Shown: positions 1 through 9,202 of the stretch, piece after piece
Numbering within the stretch: the first letter of the stretch is position 1
Layout: the number at the start of each line of letters is the position of its first letter
The notes under the pieces: model-generated
The model's database searches: none
What the model was told of the DNA's origin: nothing
What the model saw: the letters and a program-made list of their open reading frames with translations, nothing else
Program-made: the position numbers and the translations under genes
Source of the DNA: Photobacterium angustum
GTDB taxonomy: Bacteria > Pseudomonadota > Gammaproteobacteria > Enterobacterales > Vibrionaceae
Direction: 5' to 3'
DNA: 64,000 nucleotides
Assembly (NCBI RefSeq): GCF_003026365.1
Contig: NZ_PYOM01000009.1
Coordinates: 124,001-188,000 of the forward strand

Positions 1-2
1 GT

Positions 3-2573
3 TTAGAACAACTCTTCAGCCGTTTCTGTATCAAATTTTTGCTCTGAAACCGCTTGTTGTACAGAACGTGTTGGCTCAGTCCCTTTAATGAAATACTCAT
101 ACATTGAGCTTGCATCATTACGGTTTGACAGCTGACCTGTTGCACGGTCGATACGCACTTTTACAATATCACTTGGAATTTGCTTTTCTTGTTCAGGGGT
201 ATTTTTCAACGCCTGACGCATAAAGTTAATCCATGCAGGCTGCGCGGCAGTACCACCAAATTCATGACGGCCTAGATCACGGCGGAAGTTATCAAATCCA
301 ACCCAGGTTGTAGCAACAATATTTGGACCAAAACCTGTGTACCAAGCATCTTTCGCTTGATTCGATGTTCCCGTCTTGCCACCGATATCATGACGTTTAA
401 GTACTCTTGCTCTAAAGCCTGTTCCATATGGATGGCCGGGCTCACCCCAGATGTTACTTTTTAGCATTTCGCGCACAAGGAATGCATTTTGCTCACTGAT
501 CACCTCTGGTGCGTAGCGAACTGCTGGCATAGGTATCACTTTTTCAAGGTCTGCCGGCGTTGGTTTTTCTGTTTCTGTCAGTGTAGTGGTAGAAACAGTG
601 GTATCTGTCGATGGATCTAATTTATGATCTTCAACTGCGGTTGCCATTGCCACTTGCATTTTTGCTTGCGGGTTTTTCGCTTGACATGCATCGTTACAAA
701 CAATGGCAGGATCTGCGTAGTAAATTAACTGGTCATCATTATTATCGACTTTGTTAATTAAGAACGGTTCAACAGCATAGCCGCCATTTACAAATACAGA
801 ATAACCTTGAACTAGCTCTAGTGGTGTTAAGCTGCCTGCACCCAGTGCGATAGGCTCTGCGCGAGGTAAATCAGCACGTTTAAAACCAAAGCGTGTTAGA
901 TAATCAATGGTGAAATCTAATCCTGCAATGCGAAGAGCACGAATAGCCATTACGTTTATGGAACGTGCTAAACCAATACGGGCACGAGTTGGACCACCGT
1001 ATTTACCGCCAGAGTTCTTTGGTCGCCATGCTTTTCCTTGCCATTTATCCCATTTAGTAATTGGCGCATCATTTATTAAGGTTGCAAGGGTTAAACCTTT
1101 CTCTATTGCAGCGGAGTAGATAAACGGTTTGATACCTGAGCCCACTTGGCGAATAGATTGCGTTGCACGGTTAAATTTACTTTGGGTGTAATTAAAACCA
1201 CCAATCATTGCAAGTATTCCTCCATTATCAGGAGACATCGCAACAAATGCAGTATTAGCTGCTGGGACTTGGCTAAGTACCCATTGATTCGTTGTGACGG
1301 TTGCACTGTCTTTTTTATCACTCACCGTATTTTGGTTATGTTGAACCCAAATTTGTTGACCCGCAGTAAGGATATCACTGGCTTTTTTGGGAGCTGGACC
1401 CTGACTTGAGTCAGAAAGGAACTTGCGAGCCCACTTCATACCATTCCAATCGATAGTGGCAATATCCCCATTTTTAGTCACGATAGCTGCGGTTTTACCA
1501 TCAACTTTCGTTACGACAGCAGGGATAAGCTTGCCATAAACGGGCTGATCTTGAAGTTTATTTACAATTTGATTGGCATTTAATGCCGGCTGTCCTGGTT
1601 TCCAAAGAACCGCTGTTGGGCCTCGGTAACCATGACGACGGTCATAATTTAGCAGGTTGTTTACTGCGGCTTGCTGGGCATCAAGTTGAAGTTTGCTATT
1701 GATAGTCGTATATACCTTCATGCCTTTTTCATACGCAGCAGCACCATAGCGATCGACCATCCATGCACGAGCACGCTCTGCAACATAAGGTGCGTAAAGT
1801 TGAATTTCTGCGCCATGATAGTGAGAGACTATAGGTTCAGCGCGCGCAGCATCCATTTGTGCTTTGGTGATGTAGCCTTCTTCAAGCATACGACCTAAAA
1901 CAACATTACGACGAGTTGTTGCTCGGTCAATAGAATAAATTGGGTTCATTGTGGATGGCGCTTTTGGCAAGCCCGCAATAACTGCAATTTCAGATAATGT
2001 CAGTTGATCAACTGTTTTACCAAAATACACTTGGGCAGCAGCACCTACACCATAGGCGCGATAGCCGAGATAAATTTTGTTTAAATAGAGATCAAGAATT
2101 TGATCTTTGGTCAGCAGCTTTTCAATGTGAATAGCAATGAAAGCTTCTTTGATTTTACGCATGATTTTCTTCTCATTAGATAAGAAGAAATTTCTTGCAA
2201 GCTGTTGAGTAATAGTACTAGCACCTTGACGAGCTGAGCCTGATGTCAATACGACAAAAGCTGCACGGGCAATACCGATAGGATCGACGCCTGGGTGCTC
2301 ATAAAAACGACTATCTTCCGTCGCGATAAAAGCCTCTCGCATGAGAGGAGGAATTTCATCTAGTGTCAGAGGTATACGTCGCTTTTCACCAAACTGTGAG
2401 ATCAGTTTACCATCTTCGCTATACACCTGCATCGGTGTTTGCAGCTCGACATTTTTTAATTCTGCTACATCTGGAAGGTCTGGCTTTACATACAGGTAAA
2501 AGCCAAAAATAGTACCAACTCCAAGAATCATGCAAATTAATGCAAGTATTAGTAATCGCTTTATGAACTTCAC
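3..2573 (-). CDS. mrcA: Penicillin-binding protein 1A (bifunctional peptidoglycan synthase)
   Basis: Class A PBP that polymerises glycan strands and cross-links peptides at the outer face of the inner membrane. The 856-residue protein has an N-terminal membrane anchor (about residues 7-29), a glycosyltransferase domain with the catalytic-Glu motif EDSRFYEH (E86), and a transpeptidase domain with the S-x-x-K motif SGIK (S479, K482) and a KTGTSN motif near residue 737. Length fits the family. The start is GTG at 2573, since no in-frame ATG precedes the anchor; a GGGA lies about 9 nt upstream. The gene is complete, with its TAA at positions 3-5. It is divergent from pilM across 148 bp, the arrangement known from many gammaproteobacteria. 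Confidence 0.96.
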   Translation of the reverse strand: MKFIKRLLILALICMILGVGTIFGFYLYVKPDLPDVAELKNVELQTPMQVYSEDGKLISQFGEKRRIPLTLDEIPPLMREAFIATEDSRFYEHPGVDPIGIARAAFVVLTSGSARQGASTITQQLARNFFLSNEKKIMRKIKEAFIAIHIEKLLTKDQILDLYLNKIYLGYRAYGVGAAAQVYFGKTVDQLTLSEIAVIAGLPKAPSTMNPIYSIDRATTRRNVVLGRMLEEGYITKAQMDAARAEPIVSHYHGAEIQLYAPYVAERARAWMVDRYGAAAYEKGMKVYTTINSKLQLDAQQAAVNNLLNYDRRHGYRGPTAVLWKPGQPALNANQIVNKLQDQPVYGKLIPAVVTKVDGKTAAIVTKNGDIATIDWNGMKWARKFLSDSSQGPAPKKASDILTAGQQIWVQHNQNTVSDKKDSATVTTNQWVLSQVPAANTAFVAMSPDNGGILAMIGGFNYTQSKFNRATQSIRQVGSGIKPFIYSAAIEKGLTLATLINDAPITKWDKWQGKAWRPKNSGGKYGGPTRARIGLARSINVMAIRALRIAGLDFTIDYLTRFGFKRADLPRAEPIALGAGSLTPLELVQGYSVFVNGGYAVEPFLINKVDNNDDQLIYYADPAIVCNDACQAKNPQAKMQVAMATAVEDHKLDPSTDTTVSTTTLTETEKPTPADLEKVIPMPAVRYAPEVISEQNAFLVREMLKSNIWGEPGHPYGTGFRARVLKRHDIGGKTGTSNQAKDAWYTGFGPNIVATTWVGFDNFRRDLGRHEFGGTAAQPAWINFMRQALKNTPEQEKQIPSDIVKVRIDRATGQLSNRNDASSMYEYFIKGTEPTRSVQQAVSEQKFDTETAEELF

Positions 2574-2721
2574 TTGAGATTTCCCGTTACGCCATCGTGC
2601 TAATTATCATTATCCATTATCTTTCAATTACTAGTATAAAGATAACAAAAAGAAAATTAATGCCATTGATGGTGTTTATTCGAAATAGTTTGTTTTTTCA
2701 CCATATGGGAGCATAACACGG
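2574..2721. promoter_or_regulatory. Divergent mrcA / pilM promoter region
   Basis: This AT-rich 148-bp spacer separates two genes pointing away from each other, so it must hold promoters for both. No box matches the sigma-70 consensus closely enough to name. A GGGAG about 12 nt before the pilM ATG can serve as its ribosome binding site. Confidence 0.5.
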
Positions 2722-3705
2722 ATGTTTCGGAACCCATTAAGTGTTGGGGTAGATATTGGTAGCCACAGCATAAAAGCTGTGGCGCTACAGCAGAAAAAAG
2801 ATCAGTTTGAATTGGCTGCATACGCTGAGGTTGAATTAACCAAATCGGTAATCAACGAACAGCATAATGTAAATGCGATAGCGCTGTTGTCAGCAATACG
2901 TCAATTAAAGAAACAACTGCCGTGGCAAGCCAAAAACGTTACTTTAGCCTTACCAGATAGTGCTGTTATCAGCAAAGTTGTCCAACTCGATACCAGTCTC
3001 AATGAAGATGAGGCTGAGTTTGCGATCGTCCAAGCCTTAGGCGCTGCGTCCCCTTTTCCTGTCGAAGAGTTGTGGTTTGATTATTTCCCCATGGTGAGTG
3101 AACGTTTCTCAGAAGCTGCCACTACAGCACCATATCAAGTCTTTGCTTCTCGTAAAGAAACCATCGATAGCCGCGTTACTGTTTTAAAGAAAGTTGGCTT
3201 TAAACCGACGGTCGTTGAATTACAGACTAATGCATTGTTATGGCTAACCGAATATTTAGCCGAGATAGGCAGCCAGTATATGCAGTGGGGACTGGTTGAT
3301 GTCGGTAAATGTCACACAGAATTTTGTATGAAACCGGAAGGTAGTAATGCTTACCATCGTGAAATTCGCTTTGGTACCAGTCAGTTTGAGGATTCACCAT
3401 ATCAACAAGATAGCGATGAAGAGAATAATGTTGAGCGTTTTACCGAGCAATTTGCTGAACAATTAAAGCGCCAAATTCAGCTTTATAACTCAACCCATCC
3501 TCGCTGCAGTATTAAAGGATTATGGCTTGCTGGTGGTTGTCAGTCTTTGATTTCAGATGCGCTATTAAAGCAGTTAGTGGGATTAGAGGTTGTTTGGATC
3601 AAACCGTTTGAACATTTTAGCCAGCCGAAGAACGTGACATTACCGAGTGATATGTCAAGTCAATATGCTGTCGCGACCGGATTAGCGTTACGGGGGATGG
3701 CATGA
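2722..3705 (+). CDS. pilM: Type IV pilus assembly protein PilM
   Basis: Cytoplasmic actin-like ATPase-fold protein that, in the family, binds the N-terminal tail of PilN and links the inner-membrane alignment complex to the pilus motor. The sequence opens with the typical actin-like phosphate-binding pattern GVDIGSHSIKAVAL and has a second one near the C-terminus (WLAGGCQSL). Length 327 aa is slightly short of the roughly 350 aa seen in Pseudomonas but usual for Vibrionaceae. First gene of pilMNOPQ; its TGA overlaps the pilN ATG by 4 bp (ATGA), suggesting translational coupling. Confidence 0.94.
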   Translation: MFRNPLSVGVDIGSHSIKAVALQQKKDQFELAAYAEVELTKSVINEQHNVNAIALLSAIRQLKKQLPWQAKNVTLALPDSAVISKVVQLDTSLNEDEAEFAIVQALGAASPFPVEELWFDYFPMVSERFSEAATTAPYQVFASRKETIDSRVTVLKKVGFKPTVVELQTNALLWLTEYLAEIGSQYMQWGLVDVGKCHTEFCMKPEGSNAYHREIRFGTSQFEDSPYQQDSDEENNVERFTEQFAEQLKRQIQLYNSTHPRCSIKGLWLAGGCQSLISDALLKQLVGLEVVWIKPFEHFSQPKNVTLPSDMSSQYAVATGLALRGMA

Positions 3706-4307
3706 TCGATAAATTAAACCTTCTGCCATGGCGTGAAGAACGGCGTAAGCAACATAAACAACGTTTTATAGGGCTTATGGCTGCTGCGGTGTTGGTCGCT
3801 TTTTTAGCGAATTATGGGGTCGTTCAATACTTAGATTTGCAGCAGCAACAACAACAAGCCCGTAACAACCAATTTCAACAAGAAATTGATTTACTCGAAA
3901 AACGATTAGCCTTTCTACCTAAGTTAGAAGAGCAGCGTAAAGCGATTCAACTGAGGCTAAACGTGATTGCTGATATTCAACAATCGCGTAATCGCGCAAC
4001 GCAGTTATTGAATCAATTACCGAATGTTGTACCTGGCGGTGTATATCTTGAATCATTGAATTTGAACTCACAACGAGTAGGCATTAAAGGAGTGGGTGAT
4101 TCTAACGGTCACTTAGCCGCATTACTGGGTGGGGCAGAGCAATCTAAATGGTTCATTAATGTTGATATGCACTCATTGGTGACGACCAAAGGTAGTCAGT
4201 CTGAACAGCTTTCTCAGTTCAATGCTTCTTTTGATTTAACTGTGCCTTCTTTTGCGCAACCAAAAGTAAATAAAGTCGCAAAAAAAGACATCAATAAGGG
4301 GAAGTGA
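3702..4307 (+). CDS. pilN: Type IV pilus inner-membrane protein PilN
   Basis: Bitopic inner-membrane protein of the pilus alignment complex. The N-terminus carries the conserved short cytoplasmic motif INLLPWR (here LNLLPWREERR), which PilM binds. One membrane helix follows at about residues 24-45, then a Gln-rich coiled-coil stretch (about 46-95) and a periplasmic ferredoxin-like domain. It overlaps pilM by 4 bp and is followed after 1 nt by pilO. Length 201 aa is normal. Confidence 0.94.
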   Translation: MIDKLNLLPWREERRKQHKQRFIGLMAAAVLVAFLANYGVVQYLDLQQQQQQARNNQFQQEIDLLEKRLAFLPKLEEQRKAIQLRLNVIADIQQSRNRATQLLNQLPNVVPGGVYLESLNLNSQRVGIKGVGDSNGHLAALLGGAEQSKWFINVDMHSLVTTKGSQSEQLSQFNASFDLTVPSFAQPKVNKVAKKDINKGK

Positions 4308-4308
4308 T

Positions 4309-4923
4309 ATGGCTGATTGGCAAGAACTTGAATTAGATGAAATCACTGAATGGCCTTTGCTACCTCAATGTATTGTGGCAACTGTCTTGGCTGTGGCATT
4401 AAGCGCGTTTGGTTATTGGTATTGGGTTAGCCCAAAGAATGATCAGCTTGAGCAAATGAAACAAAAAGAGCAGACCCTTAAGTCACAGTTAGTCAGTCGA
4501 GCTTCACAAGTGGCCGCACTACCTCGGGTTAAAGAGCAAGTTGCAGAATTAAACCGCCGTTACAATGAAATGATTGAGCAACTACCGGAAGAGCAAGAAC
4601 TAGCGAGTTTGCTCGCGGGGATTAATGATATCGGTGTCAATAATGGTTTGGTGTTCCAATCAATCAAATGGGCACCCCGAGTTGAGCACGAGTTATATTA
4701 CGAATTACCTATCAATATGCAGTTGACAGGGAATTACGAGCAAATTGGTAAGTTTGCGGAAGCCGTTGCGAGCTTGCCTCGTATTGTTAACTTAAATAAC
4801 GCTGAGTTAAGTCGAGTTAAGCCGTTAGGTCAGCCTGATGAAACCTTGTCTTTGAAAGTCTCTGCAACGACCTATCGTTTCAAGACACCAAGCCAAGAAA
4901 AGATCAATAGTGATGAGGGCTAA
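4309..4923 (+). CDS. pilO: Type IV pilus inner-membrane protein PilO
   Basis: Partner of PilN in the periplasmic alignment complex. It has a short cytoplasmic N-terminus, one membrane helix at about residues 22-43, a coiled coil (about 46-90) and a C-terminal periplasmic domain with the PilO pattern LASLLAGINDIGVNNGL. The start lies 1 nt after the pilN stop, preceded by AGGGGAAG as ribosome binding site. Length 204 aa fits the family. Confidence 0.94.
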   Translation: MADWQELELDEITEWPLLPQCIVATVLAVALSAFGYWYWVSPKNDQLEQMKQKEQTLKSQLVSRASQVAALPRVKEQVAELNRRYNEMIEQLPEEQELASLLAGINDIGVNNGLVFQSIKWAPRVEHELYYELPINMQLTGNYEQIGKFAEAVASLPRIVNLNNAELSRVKPLGQPDETLSLKVSATTYRFKTPSQEKINSDEG

Positions 4924-4926
4924 GCT

Positions 4927-5442
4927 ATGAAAAAAGTAGTGTGGTTATTACCTATTGTTATTGGTTTAGTGGGGTGTCAGGCCAATGATGATTCTGTCGC
5001 AGAATTTATCGCAATGACCCATAACGAAGCAAAAGCACGAGTTAAGCCTTTGCCAGAACCTTTTGTCTTTGAGGCTGAAAAGTTTGTCATGACGAGCAAA
5101 CGAGTACCGTTTGTTAAGCCAATTCCAGAGCAGTTACTGACCAAGAAAGAGAAGGGCGAGTGTTGGCAACCTCAGCTTGACCGCCAACTCAGCAAGCTTG
5201 AAAATTTTGCGCTAGAAAAACTCTCAATGAAAGGGGCGATTGGAAACAAGAAGCAACTTTGGGGGTTAGTTTTTACACCTGAAGGCGACTTGATGAAAAT
5301 TAAGCCTGGGCAATATATTGGTCTTAATCGCGGCAAGGTACTTACGGTTAGCGACAAAATAATTGAAATTGAAGAAACATTACCAGATGGCAAAGGATGT
5401 TGGCTTAAACGACCGACTAAACTGGCGCTAGTTCAGCAGTAA
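4927..5442 (+). CDS. pilP: Type IV pilus lipoprotein PilP
   Basis: Inner-membrane-linked lipoprotein that connects the PilN/PilO complex to the secretin PilQ. The signal peptide ends in the lipobox LVGC (Cys17). The C-terminal half forms the conserved beta domain seen in LWGLVFTPEGDLMKIKPGQY and GLNRGKVLTVSDKIIEIEE. 171 aa, normal length. Three nucleotides separate it from pilO and 13 from pilQ. Confidence 0.93.
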   Translation: MKKVVWLLPIVIGLVGCQANDDSVAEFIAMTHNEAKARVKPLPEPFVFEAEKFVMTSKRVPFVKPIPEQLLTKKEKGECWQPQLDRQLSKLENFALEKLSMKGAIGNKKQLWGLVFTPEGDLMKIKPGQYIGLNRGKVLTVSDKIIEIEETLPDGKGCWLKRPTKLALVQQ

Positions 5443-5455
5443 TCAAGGATAAGTT

Positions 5456-7180
5456 ATGAAAGGGAATGTGTGGATGTTAAGCCGCCAGTATCTAGCAACA
5501 CTTTGGCTATTATGCTGTGGAGCATTAGCTTTTCCGAGTGTTGCTGCTGTACCTGCAGCTGGAATGATCGATAATCAGATTCAAGCCATTGATTTTCGTC
5601 GTGATGGAAAAGGACGAGGGGTATTAACCGTTCGTTTAGATAAGCCGCAGTCGTTAGTTGATTTACGTCGTAATGGTAACAAACTACAGCTAGATATTTT
5701 TGATACCGTACTGAAAGATGACATGGTTTATACGCTTGATGTTGTTGATTTTGCAACGGTTGTAAATAGTATTGAAACCATGCGTGTGTCAAAAGGTGCA
5801 CGCTTAATTTTTAATATGAAAGGCAGCTACGATTATGATTATAATCTTCGTGGTAAGCGTCTTGAAGTTATCATTGAAAAGCGTGTGAAAAAAGCGGTAA
5901 AAGGCACTAGCTCTAACGCCAAGATCAATTACAAAGGCAAGCCTATCTCAATTAACTTCCAAGATATCCCTGTGCGTAATGTTTTGCAGTTAATTGCTGA
6001 TTATAACGATTTTAACTTGGTGGTCTCAGATTCTGTTAGTGGTAATGTCACGCTACGTCTTGATGATGTGCCTTGGCCACAAGTACTAGATATTATTCTG
6101 CAATCAAAAGACTTAGATAAGCGTGTGCGTGGTTCTGTGTTATTGGTTGCCCCTAAAGCGGAACTCACAGCAAGCGAACATCAGGTAATGGAAGCTAAGC
6201 GTAAGCAACAAGAGTTGTTGAGTCTGCGTTCTGATTTGATTCAAGTGAACTATGCGAAAGCGACTGATATTGCAGCGCTTTTAAGTGGTAGCACCGATGG
6301 TGTTGGGATGCTTTCTGAGCGTGGTTCATTGCATGTTGATGAGCGTACCAATGCGCTCATCATCAAAGATACCCCTGATAATATTCGAAGTATTAAAGAT
6401 ATTGTGTCATCACTTGATATTCCGGTTATGCAGGTACAAATCGAAGCACGTATTGTCACTATAAATGAAGGTGATATTGATGAGCTTGGTGTTCGTTGGG
6501 GAGTATCGAAAGTTAATGGCGACACGACGGTTGGTGGTTCAATTGAAGGTAACTTAGCAAGTTCAGGCTTATTAGGTGAAGATGCAACCGTTGATGATTT
6601 TCTTAACGTAAACCTAGGTGCTGGCGCAGGTGCAGCTTCAATAGCGTTCCAAGTGGCAAAGCTAGGGAATATCTTACTTGATTTAGAACTGTCGGCATTA
6701 CAGACTGAAAATAAAGCAGAAATTATCTCTAGTCCTCGTTTGATGACCACCAATAAGAAAACGGCGTATATCGAGCAAGGTACAGAAATTCCGTATTTAG
6801 AAGCTTCATCTAGTGGTGCAACATCGGTATCGTTTAAAAAAGCAGTACTAAGCTTAATGGTTACACCACAAATTACACCGGATGATAAACTCGTGTTAGA
6901 TCTTGAAGTGACTCAAGATAACAAAGGGGAAGATGTCCCTACTGGTACGGGTACTGCGATTTCTATTGATACTCAACGTATTGGTACTCAAGTACTGGTG
7001 AATAACGGTGAGACAGTGGTTTTAGGCGGTATTTACCAACACAGTATGACCAATGTGACTCGTAAGGTACCGTTATTGGGTGATATTCCAGTATTAGGTG
7101 CATTATTCCGTCATAAAATGGAACAAATGGGTAAGCGTGAATTACTTATTTTTGTGACGCCTAAAATTGTTATTCAGTAG
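5456..7180 (+). CDS. pilQ: Type IV pilus secretin PilQ
   Basis: Outer-membrane secretin through which the pilus passes; in Vibrionaceae this operon also serves DNA uptake by competence pili. A signal peptide (about residues 1-30, ending near SVAA) is followed by one AMIN domain (about 40-140), an STN/secretin short domain (about 160-230, with NFQDIPVRNVLQLIADYN), an N-domain, and the C-terminal secretin channel (about 320-574) with the diagnostic end motif VPLLGDIPVLGALF. 574 aa, a short PilQ with a single AMIN domain as is usual in this family of bacteria. Ribosome binding site AAGGAT lies about 7 nt before the ATG. Last gene of the operon. Confidence 0.95.
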   Translation: MKGNVWMLSRQYLATLWLLCCGALAFPSVAAVPAAGMIDNQIQAIDFRRDGKGRGVLTVRLDKPQSLVDLRRNGNKLQLDIFDTVLKDDMVYTLDVVDFATVVNSIETMRVSKGARLIFNMKGSYDYDYNLRGKRLEVIIEKRVKKAVKGTSSNAKINYKGKPISINFQDIPVRNVLQLIADYNDFNLVVSDSVSGNVTLRLDDVPWPQVLDIILQSKDLDKRVRGSVLLVAPKAELTASEHQVMEAKRKQQELLSLRSDLIQVNYAKATDIAALLSGSTDGVGMLSERGSLHVDERTNALIIKDTPDNIRSIKDIVSSLDIPVMQVQIEARIVTINEGDIDELGVRWGVSKVNGDTTVGGSIEGNLASSGLLGEDATVDDFLNVNLGAGAGAASIAFQVAKLGNILLDLELSALQTENKAEIISSPRLMTTNKKTAYIEQGTEIPYLEASSSGATSVSFKKAVLSLMVTPQITPDDKLVLDLEVTQDNKGEDVPTGTGTAISIDTQRIGTQVLVNNGETVVLGGIYQHSMTNVTRKVPLLGDIPVLGALFRHKMEQMGKRELLIFVTPKIVIQ

Positions 7181-7229
7181 TCTTTACTGCTAATCAACAA
7201 ACCATAAAAATTTAGCTACACTGTTATAG

Positions 7230-7275
7230 CAACGGATGGATCCTTATTTAATTAGTTCCATCCGTTGTTTTTATT
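7230..7275 (+). terminator. Rho-independent terminator of pilMNOPQ
   Basis: An 11-bp perfect stem (7230-7240 with 7257-7267) encloses a 16-nt loop and is followed by TTTTTATT. It lies 50 bp after the pilQ stop. Confidence 0.8.
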
Positions 7276-7566
7276 GGGCTATATAATTATTATTTTGCCA
7301 TATTCATGCTCAGCGATAGCGGAATTACAAGGTTATTACGATTGACCTTAGACCGTTGCTGAGCCATTATGGCGACCTCTTTTGGTAGGACAGGCATAAT
7401 AAAATACTGATTAGGAGTGACTAGCGCTTGCATTATAGCTACCAGTCCTGAGATAATTTTCTGTCTTATCACGAATTATATGTGAGGAACTTGGCGCCTC
7501 GGGCTTATTAATTAATAGAGCCTGCGGGTGGTGTCGTTTTATTAACCGCGCGTAAAATTGCTAAAA
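7276..7566. other. pilQ-aroK spacer with extended inverted repeats
   Basis: No convincing gene lies here. Two structures stand out. A long imperfect hairpin has GCTCAGC at about 7309-7315 pairing with GCTGAGC at about 7357-7363, extended inward by AGCGG/CCGTT. A second, GGCT..AGCC around a TATTAATTAATA palindrome, lies at about 7502-7523. A possible promoter for aroK is TTGCAT, 18 bp, GATAAT (about 7430-7459). Any role in aroK control is inference. Confidence 0.4.
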
Positions 7567-8085
7567 ATGGCTGAAAAACGAAATATTTTCTTGGTCGGCC
7601 CAATGGGTGCCGGCAAAAGCACTATTGGTAGACACCTTGCACAGCAGCTGCATATGGAATTCTTTGACTCAGATACAGTTATTGAAGAACGTACAGGTGC
7701 TGATATTAGTTGGGTCTTTGACGTGGAAGGTGAAGACGGTTTCCGTGTTCGCGAAGAAGGCGTTATCGATGATCTAACACAAGAGCAAGGCATTGTTCTG
7801 GCAACTGGTGGTGGTTCTGTTAAAACTAAAGAGAACCGTAATCGCCTTTCTGCACGTGGTATCGTAGTTTATCTAGAGACGACTATCGAGAAGCAACTAG
7901 CTCGAACTCAACGCGATAAAAAGCGTCCTCTACTTCAAACTGATACGCCTCGTGAAGTGCTGGAAGCACTTGCAGAAGAGCGCAATCCATTATATGAAGA
8001 AGTAGCTGACTACGTTGTTCGCACTGATGATCAAAGTGCGAAGGTAGTGGCAAACCAAATCATCAAAATGCTAGAAGAGCGTTAA
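7567..8085 (+). CDS. aroK: Shikimate kinase I
   Basis: Phosphorylates shikimate to shikimate 3-phosphate with ATP, the fifth step of chorismate synthesis. P-loop GPMGAGKST sits at residues 11-19; the shikimate-binding patterns FFDSD and ATGGGSV follow. The ATG at 7567 ([11 protein letters not shown]) gives 172 aa, the usual length; an upstream in-frame TTG at 7558 would add only three residues and is less likely. aroB follows after 24 nt, the common aroK-aroB pairing. Confidence 0.95.
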   Translation: MAEKRNIFLVGPMGAGKSTIGRHLAQQLHMEFFDSDTVIEERTGADISWVFDVEGEDGFRVREEGVIDDLTQEQGIVLATGGGSVKTKENRNRLSARGIVVYLETTIEKQLARTQRDKKRPLLQTDTPREVLEALAEERNPLYEEVADYVVRTDDQSAKVVANQIIKMLEER

Positions 8086-8109
8086 TCAACAAAAAGAGAG
8101 AAGCTGACC

Positions 8110-9189
8110 ATGGAACGGATCAATGTCAATTTAGATGACAGAAGCTACCCTATTTCAATTGGCGCCGAGTTGTTTTGCAACTCGGCGTTGTTTGCATCTG
8201 CGATTCCTGCGGGAAAGCGGGTGGTAGTGGTCAGTAACGAAACTGTTGCCCCGCTGTATGCACAGCAGGTAATGGAAACCATCAGTTCATTAGAGTGCCA
8301 AGTGGCATTACTTTCTCTCCCAGATGGTGAACAATACAAAACGTTAGAGACTTTTAATCAAATCATGACTTTCTTACTTGATGGTAATTATGGTCGTGAT
8401 GTTGTGATTGTAGCGCTCGGTGGCGGCGTCATAGGTGATGTCGTGGGCTTTGCTGCTGCAAGTTATCAACGTGGCGTAGATTTTATTCAAGTACCTACCA
8501 CATTACTTTCTCAAGTGGATTCATCTGTTGGTGGCAAAACCGCAGTGAATCATCCATTGGGTAAGAATATGATAGGCGCTTTCTATCAGCCCAAAGCGGT
8601 AGTGATTGATAATCATTGCTTACAAACCCTACCTGAACGTGAGTTTGCAGCGGGAATGGCTGAAGTGATCAAATATGGCATTATTGCCGATCACGACTTT
8701 TTTGTCTGGTTAGAAGATAACATTGAACGCCTACAAGCACTCGATAACGATGCATTGTGTTATGCCATTGCACGTTGTTGTCAAATTAAGGCAGATGTTG
8801 TTGCAGCTGATGAAAAAGAATCAGGTGTACGAGCTTTACTTAATCTCGGTCATACATTTGGTCATGCGATTGAAGCAGAGATGGGCTATGGTAACTGGCT
8901 GCACGGCGAAGCGGTGTCGGCAGGCACAGTACTAGCGGCTAAAACTGCTGCAATACAAGGCCTTATTAGTGATGACGATGTAGCACGAATTATTCGACTG
9001 CATGAGCGAGCAAAGCTACCGGTAATCGCACCTGAAACAATGGGCTTCGATGATTTTATTAAGCATATGATGCGCGATAAAAAGGTATTATCAGGCCAAC
9101 TACGATTGGTTCTACCGACATCCATTGGCAGTGCTGAAGTCGTGTCTAACGTGACACATGAAGTATTGCGGGATGTGATTAATCACTAA
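8110..9189 (+). CDS. aroB: 3-dehydroquinate synthase
   Basis: Converts DAHP to 3-dehydroquinate in the shikimate pathway using NAD+ and a divalent metal. Visible features are the NAD-binding [14 protein letters not shown], the substrate-site patterns [20 protein letters not shown] and the metal-ligand segment [12 protein letters not shown]. 359 aa matches the family. Start is an ATG shortly after GAGAGAAGC. It is followed after 13 nt by damX, so aroK-aroB-damX (and perhaps dam) probably share transcripts. Confidence 0.96.
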   Translation: MERINVNLDDRSYPISIGAELFCNSALFASAIPAGKRVVVVSNETVAPLYAQQVMETISSLECQVALLSLPDGEQYKTLETFNQIMTFLLDGNYGRDVVIVALGGGVIGDVVGFAAASYQRGVDFIQVPTTLLSQVDSSVGGKTAVNHPLGKNMIGAFYQPKAVVIDNHCLQTLPEREFAAGMAEVIKYGIIADHDFFVWLEDNIERLQALDNDALCYAIARCCQIKADVVAADEKESGVRALLNLGHTFGHAIEAEMGYGNWLHGEAVSAGTVLAAKTAAIQGLISDDDVARIIRLHERAKLPVIAPETMGFDDFIKHMMRDKKVLSGQLRLVLPTSIGSAEVVSNVTHEVLRDVINH

Positions 9190-9202
9190 GTAGTGGTTAA
9201 TC

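Noticed and set aside
6250-6753. 167-codon minus-strand frame opposite pilQ
   Set aside because: Ser- and Pro-rich antisense frame without a start signal, inside a solid secretin gene.
7290-7472. 60-residue minus-strand frame between pilQ and aroK
   Set aside because: Rich in Met and Ile with no recognisable motif, no clear ribosome binding site, and it crosses a strong inverted repeat; more likely chance.
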